From: Peptacetobacter hiranonis
GTDB taxonomy: Bacteria; Bacillota; Clostridia; Peptostreptococcales; Peptostreptococcaceae
Reading direction: 5' to 3'
DNA: 64,000 nucleotides
Assembly: GCF_008151785.1 (NCBI RefSeq)
Contig: NZ_CP036523.1
Coordinates: forward strand, 434,001 to 498,000
The notes beneath the pieces were generated by a model. That model did no database searches, was not told the origin of the DNA, and was given only the letters and a program-made list of their open reading frames with translations. The translations under genes were made by a program, and so were the position numbers. Each line of letters opens with the position of its first letter. Position 1 is the stretch's first letter. This document shows, piece after piece, positions 37,551-47,017 of this stretch.

Positions 37551-39179
37551 TTGAGCATAGTAATAAGTCTAATGGGAGGACTTGGTCTTTTCCTATATGG
37601 TATGAACCTTATGGGGGAAGGATTACAAAAATCTGCCGGGACAAGATTAAAAGCGATTATAAAACTTTTGACAAGTAATATATTTATGGGAGTACTTGTA
37701 GGTACAGGTGTTACAGCGGTTATACAGAGTTCAAGTGCTACTACAGTAATGGTTGTCGGATTTGTTAATGCAGGAATCATGACATTAAAACAGGCAATTG
37801 GAGTTATAATGGGTGCTAATATAGGTACAACTGTTACTGCACAGTTGGTATCGTTCAACCTTAATGGTATGGCTCCAGTAGCTTTAGGTATAGGGATAGT
37901 ACTTTACTTATTTGGTAAAAACCCAAAAGTAAAACACATATCAGAAATCCTTATAGGATTTGGTATGTTATTTACAGGTATGGAATTTATGAAAGACGCT
38001 GTTGAGCCTTTAAGAGATTATAAAGGATTTACAGATATGTTAGTTTCATTTGGACAGTATCCAATCTTAGGATTATTACTAGGATTTGGTATAACTGCTA
38101 TAGTACAGAGTTCAAGTGCTTCAATGGGTATGCTAGTTGCATTAGCAGCTGAAGGATTAATACCTCTAAATGCAGCATTACCAATACTTTACGGACAGAA
38201 TATAGGTACTTGTGTTACTTCACTTCTTTCAAGTATAGGTGCAAATAAAAATGCCAAGAGGGCTGCGGTAATACACTTGATATTCAACGTACTTGGAACA
38301 GTATTATTCTTAATATTCCTTAATAAACCAGTTGTTTCACTTGTTACAGGAATGGACCCAGGAAATGTTGCAAGACAGATAGCAAATACTCATACATTAT
38401 TCAACATAATATCTGTTTTAATATTACTTCCATTCAATAATATAATAATTAAAATGGCTATGAGAATAATACCAGACAAAGCTGAAGATGAAGAAGATAT
38501 CAAAACAGTCAAATACATCGACGATAAGATGCTTGAAATACCTTCAATAGCTCTTATCAATACTATAAAAGAAACATATAGAATGGGTAATAAAGCTAAA
38601 GAAAGTTTAGATTGCTCAATATCAGCGATAATTGAAAAATCTGATGAGTACTTAGGAAAAGTTTTCGTTAAAGAAGAAACTGTAAACGAGCTTCAGAAAA
38701 TTATACTTAATTACCTTCTAAAATTATCAAAAACTGCAGCATTAGATGAAGACTCAAGAGAAGCTGTAGACAACCTATTCAACACAGTAAACGACATAGA
38801 AAGAATAGGGGATCATGCTAAGAATATAGCAGAACTTTCTCAGATAATGATAGATGGAGATTTAGAGTTCTCTGAACAAGGTAAGAACCAGCTAGAAGAA
38901 ATATACAACTATGTAATATCTGCATACAGCAGTGCGTTAGAAGCATTTAAAAATGATGATATTAACTTAGCATATAAAGTATTCCGGATAGAAGAAAAAG
39001 TAGACATGATGGAAAAAACTTGTAGAGCAAGCCATATGTATAGATTAAACAACAACCTTTGTAGTATAGACAACGGTGTTGTATTCCTTGATATAATAAC
39101 AGCTCTTGAAAGAGTATCAGACCACGCTGTTAATATAGCTAAGAGAGTAATTGCTCAGAAAAAACACTTTGTAGAATAA
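37551..39179 (+). CDS. Sodium/phosphate symporter with C-terminal PhoU-like domain
   Basis: This 542-residue membrane protein has the inverted-repeat signature of the Na/Pi cotransporter family: AVIQSSSATTVMVVG (about 62-76) and AIVQSSSASMGML (about 183-195), each with surrounding glycine-rich helices. Residues about 340-540 are a helical PhoU-like domain (NDIERIGDHAKNIAEL and ERVSDHAVNIAKR). It imports phosphate with sodium, or senses it. It starts with TTG after GAGGAGG. Confidence 0.9.
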   Translation: MSIVISLMGGLGLFLYGMNLMGEGLQKSAGTRLKAIIKLLTSNIFMGVLVGTGVTAVIQSSSATTVMVVGFVNAGIMTLKQAIGVIMGANIGTTVTAQLVSFNLNGMAPVALGIGIVLYLFGKNPKVKHISEILIGFGMLFTGMEFMKDAVEPLRDYKGFTDMLVSFGQYPILGLLLGFGITAIVQSSSASMGMLVALAAEGLIPLNAALPILYGQNIGTCVTSLLSSIGANKNAKRAAVIHLIFNVLGTVLFLIFLNKPVVSLVTGMDPGNVARQIANTHTLFNIISVLILLPFNNIIIKMAMRIIPDKAEDEEDIKTVKYIDDKMLEIPSIALINTIKETYRMGNKAKESLDCSISAIIEKSDEYLGKVFVKEETVNELQKIILNYLLKLSKTAALDEDSREAVDNLFNTVNDIERIGDHAKNIAELSQIMIDGDLEFSEQGKNQLEEIYNYVISAYSSALEAFKNDDINLAYKVFRIEEKVDMMEKTCRASHMYRLNNNLCSIDNGVVFLDIITALERVSDHAVNIAKRVIAQKKHFVE

Positions 39180-39193
39180 AATATAAATAATTG

Positions 39194-39227
39194 AGGCTGT
39201 TACAAATTTTGTAGCAGTCTTTTTTAT
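39194..39227 (+). terminator. Terminator of the symporter gene
   Basis: AGGCTGTTACAAA faces TTTTGTAGCAGTCT, followed by six Ts. Confidence 0.8.
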
Positions 39228-39355
39228 TTTTTGAAAAACTCTCTCTTTTAAGTTTTAATTAAGCTAACGATAATATAATAAAACCATAGAAAAGATAGAA
39301 ACAAAAAACTAATGTTTAGCGATAAAACAAACTAAAAAGAATGGAGTGAAAAAAT

Positions 39356-40438
39356 ATGAAACTAAAAAATAAGGGAATAGGATTAATAGCAGTAGTTGCG
39401 GTAATAAGTTCAATACTAGGTAGTTCACTTACATTATTCGCACTTAAAGACAAAATAGGAAGTAGTTCACAGTCATCAAATATAGTAGTTAGTGAAGGAT
39501 CAAAAAGCCAGAACGTATATCAGGCAGTTGCTAAAAAGGCGACACCTTCAGTAGTTGGTATAACAACAACTAGTGTAAGTCAGGACAATATGTTTGCAAT
39601 ACCACAGGAAACACAGGGTGTTGGTACTGGTATAATAGTTGACTCAAACGGATACATACTAACAAACTCACACGTTGTATCTGATGGAGATGCAACAAGT
39701 GTAAATGTACTATTCAGCGATGGTTCAGATATAAATGGGAAAGTAGTATGGTATGATTCTCAGATGGACTTAGCAATAGTAAAAGTTGATAAAACAGGAC
39801 TTACAGCAGCAGAACTTGGAAATAGTGATGATGTAGCTGTTGGTGATATTTCTATAGCAATAGGTAACCCACTTGGATTAGACCTTCAGAAGAGTGTTAC
39901 TCAGGGTATAATAAGTGGACTTGATAGAACAATAAGCACAAGCCAGTCAACAAATATGACAGGTTTAATACAGACAGATGCAAGTATAAACTCTGGTAAC
40001 AGTGGTGGACCATTACTAAACGAAAAAGGTCAGGTAATAGGTATAAATACAGCAAAAGCATCTCAGGGTGAAGGTTTAGGATTTGCAATTCCAATAAACA
40101 CAGCTAAAAATATAATAAGTAAAGTTATAAAAGATGGAAACTATGAAAAAGTTACTCTAGGTATAAAAGGTACAGACCTTGAAACATATGAACAGGCTGT
40201 TGGACAGGATTTAACAGGAGATAGTGGTGTATATGTAGCAGAAGTTACTTCAGGATCTGCAGCTGAAAAAGCAAAAATGGCAGCAGGCGATATAATAATA
40301 AAATTAGGCGACACTGAAATAACTAGTATGAACGACTTAAATAAAGCTCTATATGGATATAGTAGTGGAGATAAAGCTGAAATAACTGTTTTAAGAAATG
40401 GAAAAGAACAGAAATTAACAGTAACATTTGGTAAATAA
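39356..40438 (+). CDS. htrA: HtrA/DegP-type serine protease with PDZ domain
   Basis: This is a surface quality-control protease of 360 residues. An N-terminal transmembrane anchor (about 7-28) is followed by a trypsin-like domain with His in ILTNSHVVSDG, Asp in SQMDLAIVKVD and Ser in INSGNSGGPLL. One PDZ domain (about 265-358) ends the protein. The catalytic domain would lie outside the membrane. GGAGTG precedes the ATG. It is monocistronic. Confidence 0.93.
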   Translation: MKLKNKGIGLIAVVAVISSILGSSLTLFALKDKIGSSSQSSNIVVSEGSKSQNVYQAVAKKATPSVVGITTTSVSQDNMFAIPQETQGVGTGIIVDSNGYILTNSHVVSDGDATSVNVLFSDGSDINGKVVWYDSQMDLAIVKVDKTGLTAAELGNSDDVAVGDISIAIGNPLGLDLQKSVTQGIISGLDRTISTSQSTNMTGLIQTDASINSGNSGGPLLNEKGQVIGINTAKASQGEGLGFAIPINTAKNIISKVIKDGNYEKVTLGIKGTDLETYEQAVGQDLTGDSGVYVAEVTSGSAAEKAKMAAGDIIIKLGDTEITSMNDLNKALYGYSSGDKAEITVLRNGKEQKLTVTFGK

Positions 40439-40535
40439 TCAGATTAAGATATTTTATAAATAAAAAAATTATTTAAAAATGAAAATAAATATCTAAATAC
40501 GACATCCTTTTTTTAAAATATATATAACTCTAAAA

Positions 40536-40623
40536 AGGCTACATAAAAAATACGACCACAAAATTTAAAAGATTATGTAGCCTAAAAATACTGTAATGTG
40601 TAAAAGCATTACAGTATTTTTTT
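40536..40623 (+). terminator. Tandem hairpins downstream of htrA
   Basis: First hairpin: AGGCTACATAA (40536-40546) with TTATGTAGCCT (40573-40583). Second: AAATACTGTAATG (40586-40598) with CATTACAGTATTT (40607-40619), followed by Ts. The remaining bases from 40624 to 40883 are AT-rich and show no gene. Confidence 0.75.
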
Positions 40624-40883
40624 TGTCTTTTAAAATTGTAAAAAAAACAGATAACATAAAAAGTTAAATGCCTAAAATGATAGAAATATAGTATTTCCAA
40701 TGCTTTAAGAGTTTGTTTAAGAAAACGATATCTTTTTGTTATTAATAAAATAATAACAATATTATATTGGTATTGCAGGTTTGTCAAATATTATAGACTT
40801 TAAAAATATCATATGATAATATTCAGATATAAGGTTATTGTTTTAGATAAGCGCAATTGATTTGCAATTATTTTTTTATTTTC

Positions 40884-40927
40884 AAAGATAAATATTTTAG
40901 TAGTGATTATATTTATCTTTTTCTTTT
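40884..40927 (+). terminator. Terminator-like hairpin in the leader region of the hydroxyproline operon
   Basis: AAAGATAAATAT (40884-40895) pairs perfectly with ATATTTATCTTT (40909-40920), then TTCTTTT. It lies about 65 bp before the activase start. It may end stray upstream transcription or act as an attenuator, but no competing structure is obvious to me. Confidence 0.5.
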
Positions 40928-40993
40928 GCCCAAAAGAGTTAAATAATTGTCAATAAAATTGCTATATAGAATATAAATTTAGGAGATGCATTT

Positions 40994-41905
40994 ATGAAAC
41001 CATTAGTTATTAACTTTCAGAAATGCAGCATACACGACGGACCAGGAATAAGAAGTACAGTATTCTTCAAAGGATGTCCACTAGAATGTGTGTGGTGTCA
41101 TAATCCAGAAAGTCAGTCATATACAAAAGAAGTACTATACAACCGGGAAAGATGTGGAGCTTGTGGAAAATGCAAAAAAATTTGCCCACACGACGCAATC
41201 TACATGAAAGAAGGATGTGTAGGATTAAATAAAGATAAATGTGAACTATGTTCAACTTGTTTAGACTACTGTGTAAACAATGCTAGAGAGATTGTTGGAG
41301 ATGAGTACACAGTAAAAGAATTATTAAAACTTATAGAAAAAGATAGAATGTTCTATGAAGAATCTGGCGGGGGAGTTACTTTATCAGGTGGTGAAGTAAT
41401 GGTTCAGGATATAGATTTCATCTGTGAACTAGCTAGAGGATGTAGAAACAAAGGTATTGACGTAGCAATAGATACATGTGGATATGCACCTACAGAACAC
41501 TACGAAAAAATACTACCATATGCTAATAGATTCTTATTCGATATTAAATTAGTAGACGAAGATAAACACAAGAAATTTACAGGAAAATCAAATGATTTAA
41601 TACTTAAAAACTTAAAATTCCTAAACGATAATGGAGCATATATAAACATAAGAATACCATTAATCGGTGGGGTAAACGTTGACGATAATAATGAAGAGGT
41701 TATGAAAATGATAGAGCTTTTAAAACCTCTAAATATAAAAGCTGTCAACTTACTACCATACCACGATATAGGAAAACACAAATACACTAAACTAGATAAA
41801 GAATATGAAGGAAACGAATTTACTAAACCTTCAGATGAAAAAATGAATGAAATCAAAATGATTTTTGAAAACAATAATTTCCAAAATGTAAAAATAGGAG
41901 GATAA
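40994..41905 (+). CDS. hypE: Glycyl-radical enzyme activase for hydroxyproline dehydratase
   Basis: This radical-SAM enzyme installs the glycyl radical on HypD. It has 303 residues. The radical-SAM cluster motif is GCPLECVWCHNPES (about 31-44), followed by two ferredoxin-like 4Fe-4S motifs (CGACGKCKKICPHDAI and CELCSTCLDYC), then the SAM-binding GGGVTLSGGEVM. The two extra clusters are normal for non-PFL activases. It precedes hypD by 4 bp, so the pair is co-translated. Confidence 0.93.
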   Translation: MKPLVINFQKCSIHDGPGIRSTVFFKGCPLECVWCHNPESQSYTKEVLYNRERCGACGKCKKICPHDAIYMKEGCVGLNKDKCELCSTCLDYCVNNAREIVGDEYTVKELLKLIEKDRMFYEESGGGVTLSGGEVMVQDIDFICELARGCRNKGIDVAIDTCGYAPTEHYEKILPYANRFLFDIKLVDEDKHKKFTGKSNDLILKNLKFLNDNGAYINIRIPLIGGVNVDDNNEEVMKMIELLKPLNIKAVNLLPYHDIGKHKYTKLDKEYEGNEFTKPSDEKMNEIKMIFENNNFQNVKIGG

Positions 41906-41909
41906 TGTC

Positions 41910-44279
41910 ATGGGAAGAGGAACTTTTGCAAGAACTAAAAAATTAAGAGAAGCAAGTGTAACAACTAAACCGCATATATCAATAGAAAGAGCGGTACTAT
42001 TTACAGAAGCATACAAAAAATGGGAAGGTAGCGTTGAAATGCCAGTGTTAAGAGCTTTATCTTTCAAACACTTCATGGAAAACAGAACTCTTTGCATAAA
42101 TGATGGTGAATTAATAGTTGGGGAAAAAGGTGACTCAGCTCAGGGTGCTCCTACATATCCAGAAATATGCTGTCATACAATAGAAGATATGAACGTAATG
42201 AACGATAGAGATATAGTTGACTTCTCAGTTACAGAAGAAGACAAGAGAATACAGGAAGAAATAATAATACCTTTCTGGGAAAAAAGACAGACTAGAAGAA
42301 AAATAGTTAACGCTATGTCTCCAGAATGGAGAAGAGCTTATGAAGCTGGTATGTTCACAGAATTCATGGAACAGAGAGCTCCAGGACACACTGTTTGTGG
42401 TGACATAATATACAGAAAAGGTTTCGCAGATCTTAAAAAAGATATAGAAACAGAAATAGCTAACTTAGACTTCTTAAACGATAGAGAAGCTTACGACAAA
42501 AAAGCTGACTTAGAAGCAATGGCTATAGCTTGTGATGCAATGATAGTATACGGTAAAAGATATGCAGAATTAGCTAGAAAAATGGCTGCTGAAACAACTG
42601 ATGAACAGAGAAAGAAAGACTTATTATTAATAGCTGAAAACTGTGACGTTGTACCAGAACACGCTCCAAAAACATTCCATCAGGCAATACAGATGTACTG
42701 GTTCGTACACGTTGGTATAACTACAGAACTTAACACTTGGGATGCATTCTCTCCAGGTAGATTAGACCAGCACTTAAACCCATTCTATGAAAGAGATGTA
42801 GAAGAAGGAAGATTAACTAGAGAAGGTGCTCAGGAATTACTAGAATGTATGTGGGTTAAATTCAACAACCAGCCAGCTCCTCCAAAAGTTGGTATAACAT
42901 TAAAAGAAAGTGGAACTTACGCTGACTTCGTTAACCTTAACACTGGTGGTATAAGACCAGATGGACAGGATGGTGTAAATGAAGTAAGTTACATAATACT
43001 TGATGTTATGGACGAAATGAAATTAATACAGCCAAGTTCAAACGTACAGATAAGTAGAAAAACTCCTCAGAAATTCTTAAAAAGAGCTTGTGAAATATCA
43101 AGAAAAGGATGGGGACAGCCAGCATTCTACAATACAGAAGCTATAATACAGGAACTTCTTAACGCTGGAAAAACTATAGAAGATGCTAGACTTGGTGGTA
43201 CAAGTGGATGTGTTGAAACTGGATGCTTTGGTAAAGAAGCTTACGTTTTAACAGGATACATGAACTTACCAAAAATATTAGAATTAACATTAAACAACGG
43301 ATTTGATAAATACACTGGAAAACAGGTTGGTTTAGAAACTGGTGATCCAAGAGATTTCAAAACTTACGAAGAATTATTCGAAGCTTACAAAAAACAGTTA
43401 CACTACATGGTAGATGTAAAAGTTAGAGGTAATGCTATAATAGAAAAAATATGTGCTGAACATATGCCTTGCCCATTAATGTCTTCAATAGTTGATGACT
43501 GTATAGCAAAAGGTAAAGACTACCAGAGAGGTGGAGCTAGATACAATACTAGATACATCCAGGGTGTTGGTATAGGTACAATAACTGACAGTTTATCTGC
43601 TATAAAATACAATGTATATGACAATGAAAAATTCAGCATGGATACATTATTAAAAGCTATGGAAGCTAACTTCGAAGGATATGAAGCAGAACTTAACATG
43701 GTTAAAAACAAAACTCCAAAATACGGAAATGACGACGATTACGCAGATGATATAATGAAAGAAGTATTCAACTTATATCACGGAGAAGTAACTGGTAGAC
43801 CAACAGTAAATGGTGGAGAATATAGAGTAGACATGCTTCCAACAACTTGCCACGTATACTTCGGTGAAGTTATGGGTGCTAGTCCAAACGGAAGACTTGC
43901 TGAAAAACCAGTTTCTGAAGGTATATCACCAGAAAAAGGTGGAGATACTAACGGACCAACAGCTGTTATAAAATCTTGTGCTAAAATGGACCACTTAATA
44001 ACTGGAGGAACTCTATTAAACCAGAGATTTGCACCATCAGTTGTTCAGGGTGAAGAAGGATTAGACAACATGGCTAACTTAATAAGAGCATACTTCAATA
44101 TGGATGGACATCATATACAGTTCAACGTATTCGATAAAAATGTATTATTAGCTGCTCAGAAAAATCCAGATGAATACAAAGATTTAATAGTTAGGGTTGC
44201 AGGATACAGTGACCACTTCAACAACTTAAGTAGAGCTTTACAGGACGAAATAATAGGAAGAACTGAACAGAGCTTCTAA
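41910..44279 (+). CDS. hypD: trans-4-hydroxy-L-proline dehydratase, glycyl radical enzyme
   Basis: HypD removes water from hydroxyproline to give pyrroline-5-carboxylate, which ProC reduces to proline. The 789-residue protein has the thiyl Cys434 in GTSGCVETG and the glycyl radical at Gly765 in RVAGYSDHF. Both residue numbers are those I recall for the C. difficile enzyme, and long stretches match it from memory. Pyruvate formate-lyase would have adjacent cysteines and is excluded. All glutamine codons I checked are CAG, a sign of high expression. The supply of hydroxyproline is probably host collagen. Confidence 0.95.
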   Translation: MGRGTFARTKKLREASVTTKPHISIERAVLFTEAYKKWEGSVEMPVLRALSFKHFMENRTLCINDGELIVGEKGDSAQGAPTYPEICCHTIEDMNVMNDRDIVDFSVTEEDKRIQEEIIIPFWEKRQTRRKIVNAMSPEWRRAYEAGMFTEFMEQRAPGHTVCGDIIYRKGFADLKKDIETEIANLDFLNDREAYDKKADLEAMAIACDAMIVYGKRYAELARKMAAETTDEQRKKDLLLIAENCDVVPEHAPKTFHQAIQMYWFVHVGITTELNTWDAFSPGRLDQHLNPFYERDVEEGRLTREGAQELLECMWVKFNNQPAPPKVGITLKESGTYADFVNLNTGGIRPDGQDGVNEVSYIILDVMDEMKLIQPSSNVQISRKTPQKFLKRACEISRKGWGQPAFYNTEAIIQELLNAGKTIEDARLGGTSGCVETGCFGKEAYVLTGYMNLPKILELTLNNGFDKYTGKQVGLETGDPRDFKTYEELFEAYKKQLHYMVDVKVRGNAIIEKICAEHMPCPLMSSIVDDCIAKGKDYQRGGARYNTRYIQGVGIGTITDSLSAIKYNVYDNEKFSMDTLLKAMEANFEGYEAELNMVKNKTPKYGNDDDYADDIMKEVFNLYHGEVTGRPTVNGGEYRVDMLPTTCHVYFGEVMGASPNGRLAEKPVSEGISPEKGGDTNGPTAVIKSCAKMDHLITGGTLLNQRFAPSVVQGEEGLDNMANLIRAYFNMDGHHIQFNVFDKNVLLAAQKNPDEYKDLIVRVAGYSDHFNNLSRALQDEIIGRTEQSF

Positions 44280-44302
44280 GAATAAACAAAATTAGTAACT
44301 TT

Positions 44303-44340
44303 CAGGGGATAGTATTTCTATCCCCTGTTATTATATTTTT
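44303..44340 (+). terminator. Terminator after hypD
   Basis: CAGGGGATAG (44303-44312) and CTATCCCCTG (44318-44327) form a perfect 10-bp stem followed by a T-rich tract. It separates hypD from proC, which has its own promoter (TTGGAT at 44412, TATAAT at 44436). Confidence 0.8.
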
Positions 44341-44540
44341 TACTAAATTATTAAATTTTACTTATGATATCAAAATGATATAAAAAGTTGGAAAACGATA
44401 ATAAAGATGCATTGGATAAATGATACATACTTAGCTATAATAATATGTGTGAGGACAATGTCGAAATAAACTGTAAATAAAAAAAGTTTATATTTTTTAA
44501 TTTTATTTTTTAAATTATACAATAAGGAGAGTTTTTGATT

Positions 44541-45344
44541 ATGAAAACATTAGGATTAATAGGTGCAGGAAACATGGGAAGCGCTATGTTAGGCGGAATA
44601 GTTAAAGCTGGTCTTGTAAAACCAGAAAACATAACTGTTGCTGACTTATATCAGCCATCATTAGACAGAGTAAAAGCAGAATTAGGTGTAAATGTTACAA
44701 CTGACTCTGCAGAAGTTGTTAAAAACTGTGACGCTTTTATAATAGCTTTAAAACCAAACGTTGTAGAATTAGCATTATCTCCACTTGCTGAATTAGTAAG
44801 AGAAGATCAGTTAGTTATGTCTATAGCTGCTGGAAAACAGATAGCTCAGTTAGAAGCTATAGTAGGAGCTGACAAAAAAGTTATAAGAATAATGCCTAAT
44901 ACTCCAGCATTAGTATCAGAATGTATGGCAGGTATATGTGCAAACAAAAACGTTACTAAAGAAGAATTAGAAGAAGTTAAAACTATATTCGAATCATTTG
45001 GTGAAGCTGAAATAGTAACTGAAAAATTAATGGACGCTGTTACAGGTGTAAGTGGTTCTGGACCAGCTTACGTATTCTTATTCATAGAAGCTATGGCAGA
45101 TGCTGCAGTTCTTGAAGGAATGCCAAGACCTCAGGCTTACAAATTCGCTGCTCAGACAGTTTTAGGATCAGCTAAAATGGTTCTTGAAACTGGAAAACAT
45201 CCAGGTGAATTAAAAGATATGGTTTGCTCTCCAGCTGGAACAACTATAGAAGCTGTTAAAGTTCTTGAAGATTTAGGATTAAGATCAGCTGTAATAAATG
45301 CTATACATGAATGCACAGAAAAATCTAAAGAATTAAGTAAATAA
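44541..45344 (+). CDS. proC: Pyrroline-5-carboxylate reductase
   Basis: ProC reduces pyrroline-5-carboxylate to proline with NAD(P)H. The 267-residue protein has the Rossmann motif GLIGAGNMGSAMLGG, IRIMPNTPALV, and the C-terminal signature in KDMVCSPAGTTIEAVKVLE. The ATG at 44541 is 11 bp after AGGAG; the TTG at 44535 is too close. Neighbouring hypE and hypD make the pathway hydroxyproline to proline, which can feed Stickland reduction. Confidence 0.96.
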   Translation: MKTLGLIGAGNMGSAMLGGIVKAGLVKPENITVADLYQPSLDRVKAELGVNVTTDSAEVVKNCDAFIIALKPNVVELALSPLAELVREDQLVMSIAAGKQIAQLEAIVGADKKVIRIMPNTPALVSECMAGICANKNVTKEELEEVKTIFESFGEAEIVTEKLMDAVTGVSGSGPAYVFLFIEAMADAAVLEGMPRPQAYKFAAQTVLGSAKMVLETGKHPGELKDMVCSPAGTTIEAVKVLEDLGLRSAVINAIHECTEKSKELSK

Positions 45345-45362
45345 TTATAATTGAAATATATG

Positions 45363-45395
45363 GGTGCCGTAGTTTTCTGCGGCATCTTTTTTTTT
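45363..45395 (+). terminator. Terminator of proC
   Basis: GGTGCCGTAG faces CTGCGGCATC across TTTT and is followed by nine Ts. The AGTTTTCTGCG part (45371-45381) also pairs with CGCAGAAAACT at 45684-45694, so it forms the outermost arm of the repeat element that follows. Confidence 0.8.
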
Positions 45396-45405
45396 GCAGA
45401 AAATG

Positions 45406-45660
45406 AGGTTTATTTCTAGCTAGATTTCTTTTATAAATTTGATAGATTTTTCTGCAAATCCAATCTTTTTTTAAGCTTGTCAGAATGCACCAGCTCCTCT
45501 CCAGGCTTCGAACTTTGCATTTTAAAGCGGAGCTTTCAAAGCGTTGCAAAGTTCTGCAGATTGTCGAGTTTGCAAGGTGCAATTCTTCCAAGCCAAAAGA
45601 TAGGATTTTGCTAGAAAAATCTATCTATTTATAAAAGTTCACTAGCTGAGAAATAAACCT
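45406..45660 (+). repeat. Structured repeat element, class A, copy 1
   Basis: This is a nested imperfect palindrome of about 255 bases. Outer arms AGGTTTATTTCTAGCTAG (45406-45423) and CTAGCTGAGAAATAAACCT (45642-45660) pair, as do the inner flanks. The conserved 5' box CCTCTCCAGGCTTCG lies at 45496-45510 and the 3' box CTGCAGATTGTCGAG at 45554-45568. Between them GAACTTTGCA pairs with TGCAAAGTTC. No gene is credible inside. Confidence 0.7.
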
Positions 45661-45766
45661 ATTATGATAATAAAAAGATTGCTCGCAGAAAACTGCTGGA
45701 AAGATATGATATAATTTAATTATTTATAATATATTAAGAAAAATACTAAAAATTTAGGAGAGTATT

Positions 45767-46207
45767 ATGAGTGCGGATAGAGTTTCTTTATATTGGATAT
45801 ATTTCATTATTATGAGTTTTAGTGCTGTAGTTTGTGCAATTCTTGCGTTTTATAAGATAAAAATAGCAAAACGGGAGTTTTTTTATCCAAGACAACAAAA
45901 ATGGGCTAAAAAGCATGAAGAAAGGTTAAATTTATTATCGAAAAGATTTTTTCTGATATTATGTATAGTTTTCTTTATGTTTGGAACATTGCCTTCTTGT
46001 TTAGATTTACCATATGTTTTGAGAGGAAATTATAAGGAAGTTTGTAGTGTTGTAATTAAAAAATCAGGAACATCAATAAATCTTGAAGATGGTGGTTATT
46101 ATAGAGTTGGAAATACAAAAGGATGCAAAATAGGGGATGAGGTAAAAGTAGAATATCTTCCATTTACTAGATATGCGACAATTACCAATATATTTCATTC
46201 AAAATAA
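45767..46207 (+). CDS. Small membrane protein of unknown function
   Basis: This 146-residue protein has two transmembrane helices (about 8-28 and 62-80) separated by a basic cytoplasmic-looking loop, and a C-terminal tail of about 65 residues predicted outside, with beta-rich content (VVIKKSGTSINLEDGGYYRVG). No family recognised. GGAG precedes the ATG. It lies 18 bp before the next gene and is probably co-transcribed with it. Confidence 0.65.
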   Translation: MSADRVSLYWIYFIIMSFSAVVCAILAFYKIKIAKREFFYPRQQKWAKKHEERLNLLSKRFFLILCIVFFMFGTLPSCLDLPYVLRGNYKEVCSVVIKKSGTSINLEDGGYYRVGNTKGCKIGDEVKVEYLPFTRYATITNIFHSK

Positions 46208-46225
46208 TCTGAGAGGAGATAGGTT

Positions 46226-46795
46226 ATGTATACGTTAGTTAGGAAAGAAGATAAGATAAATGGAAAAAAAGAGTATACTTTTCATATGCTAGAAAAACCA
46301 AGTTTAGTTGGATATACAAACTATAGGTATAATACAGAAAAATTTGAATGGAAAATAGTGAATAATCATATATGGGAATGGAGGCAAAGGAATAGAAATT
46401 ATAGATTGATAGATTACATTCCTATTGTTAATACAATTAAATCTTTTGTCTTGAAATTAGAATATGAAATTTATAAGGACGGTGAGGTAATAGGTGAAGC
46501 TAGTTTTTATGGATTGGGTAAAAATAAGGATGAAAGAGATTTCTTTATTGTAAATGGTAAAAAATACTTCTGTTGTCAGGGAAATACTAACGTTATTAGA
46601 CCTTTGAAAAAATATGAATGGACTATTGAAGACGAGGATCATAATGTAGCTGTAAAGGTGAATAAAGATGCTAGTAGACCTATTTACAGAATGCAAAAAT
46701 TTGACTCTGATTTGGATATAGAATTATTTATCTTTCCTATAATGCATATGGATATGTCTGCATTCTCAGTAGAAGGTCAAACTAATACATTATAG
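46226..46795 (+). CDS. Protein of unknown function, beta-rich
   Basis: This is a 189-residue soluble protein with no signal peptide. It is rich in aromatic residues and beta-strand patterns (KFEWKIVNNHIWEWRQRNRN, then VLKLEYEIYKDGEVIGEASF). The repeated strand pattern and lack of catalytic motifs recall tubby-like/LURP-one domains, but I cannot support that assignment. The preceding gene is its likely operon partner. Confidence 0.65.
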   Translation: MYTLVRKEDKINGKKEYTFHMLEKPSLVGYTNYRYNTEKFEWKIVNNHIWEWRQRNRNYRLIDYIPIVNTIKSFVLKLEYEIYKDGEVIGEASFYGLGKNKDERDFFIVNGKKYFCCQGNTNVIRPLKKYEWTIEDEDHNVAVKVNKDASRPIYRMQKFDSDLDIELFIFPIMHMDMSAFSVEGQTNTL

Positions 46796-46930
46796 AGAAA
46801 CTATGATATAGATTTTACTCACAATAATTAGTAGATATAAAAATTAGTAGGTAGAAATTAAAAAACTTAAAACCTATTAAAAAATGAGAACCGATTTTTT
46901 ACAAACGAATAACCAGGAAATAAACTGAAT

Positions 46931-47007
46931 AAAAAGGTAATGGTCTGAATATCCAGCGACAATGCAACTTGATTGCCTGGAGCGGATATCAGACCATTAC
47001 CTTTTTT
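46931..47007 (-). repeat. Structured repeat element, class B, copy 1; terminator for feoB
   Basis: AAAAAGGTAATGGTCTGA (46931-46948) and TCAGACCATTACCTTTTT (46989-47006) form a perfect 18-bp outer stem with T-runs on both strands. On the minus strand the core reads CCGCTCCAGGC, then GCAA-TCAAG-TTGC as an inner hairpin, then ATTGTCGCTGG. The 36-base core (46953-46988) matches 61712-61747 at 35 positions, although the outer stems differ. It ends both feoB and the converging plus-strand gene. Confidence 0.75.
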
Positions 47008-47017
47008 ATATCAGTAT

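Noticed and set aside
41910-44279. Pyruvate formate-lyase or choline trimethylamine-lyase
   Set aside because: There is no Cys-Cys pair as in PFL, and the protein with its proC neighbour matches hydroxyproline dehydratase.
44459-44465. Single TGTCGAA (Spo0A core) in the proC leader
   Set aside because: One unphased 7-base match in 64 kb of AT-rich sequence is not convincing, unlike the phased triple at 28509-28537.
46953-46988. Insertion sequence end
   Set aside because: No transposase frame or target duplication is visible. The core is described as a structured repeat instead.
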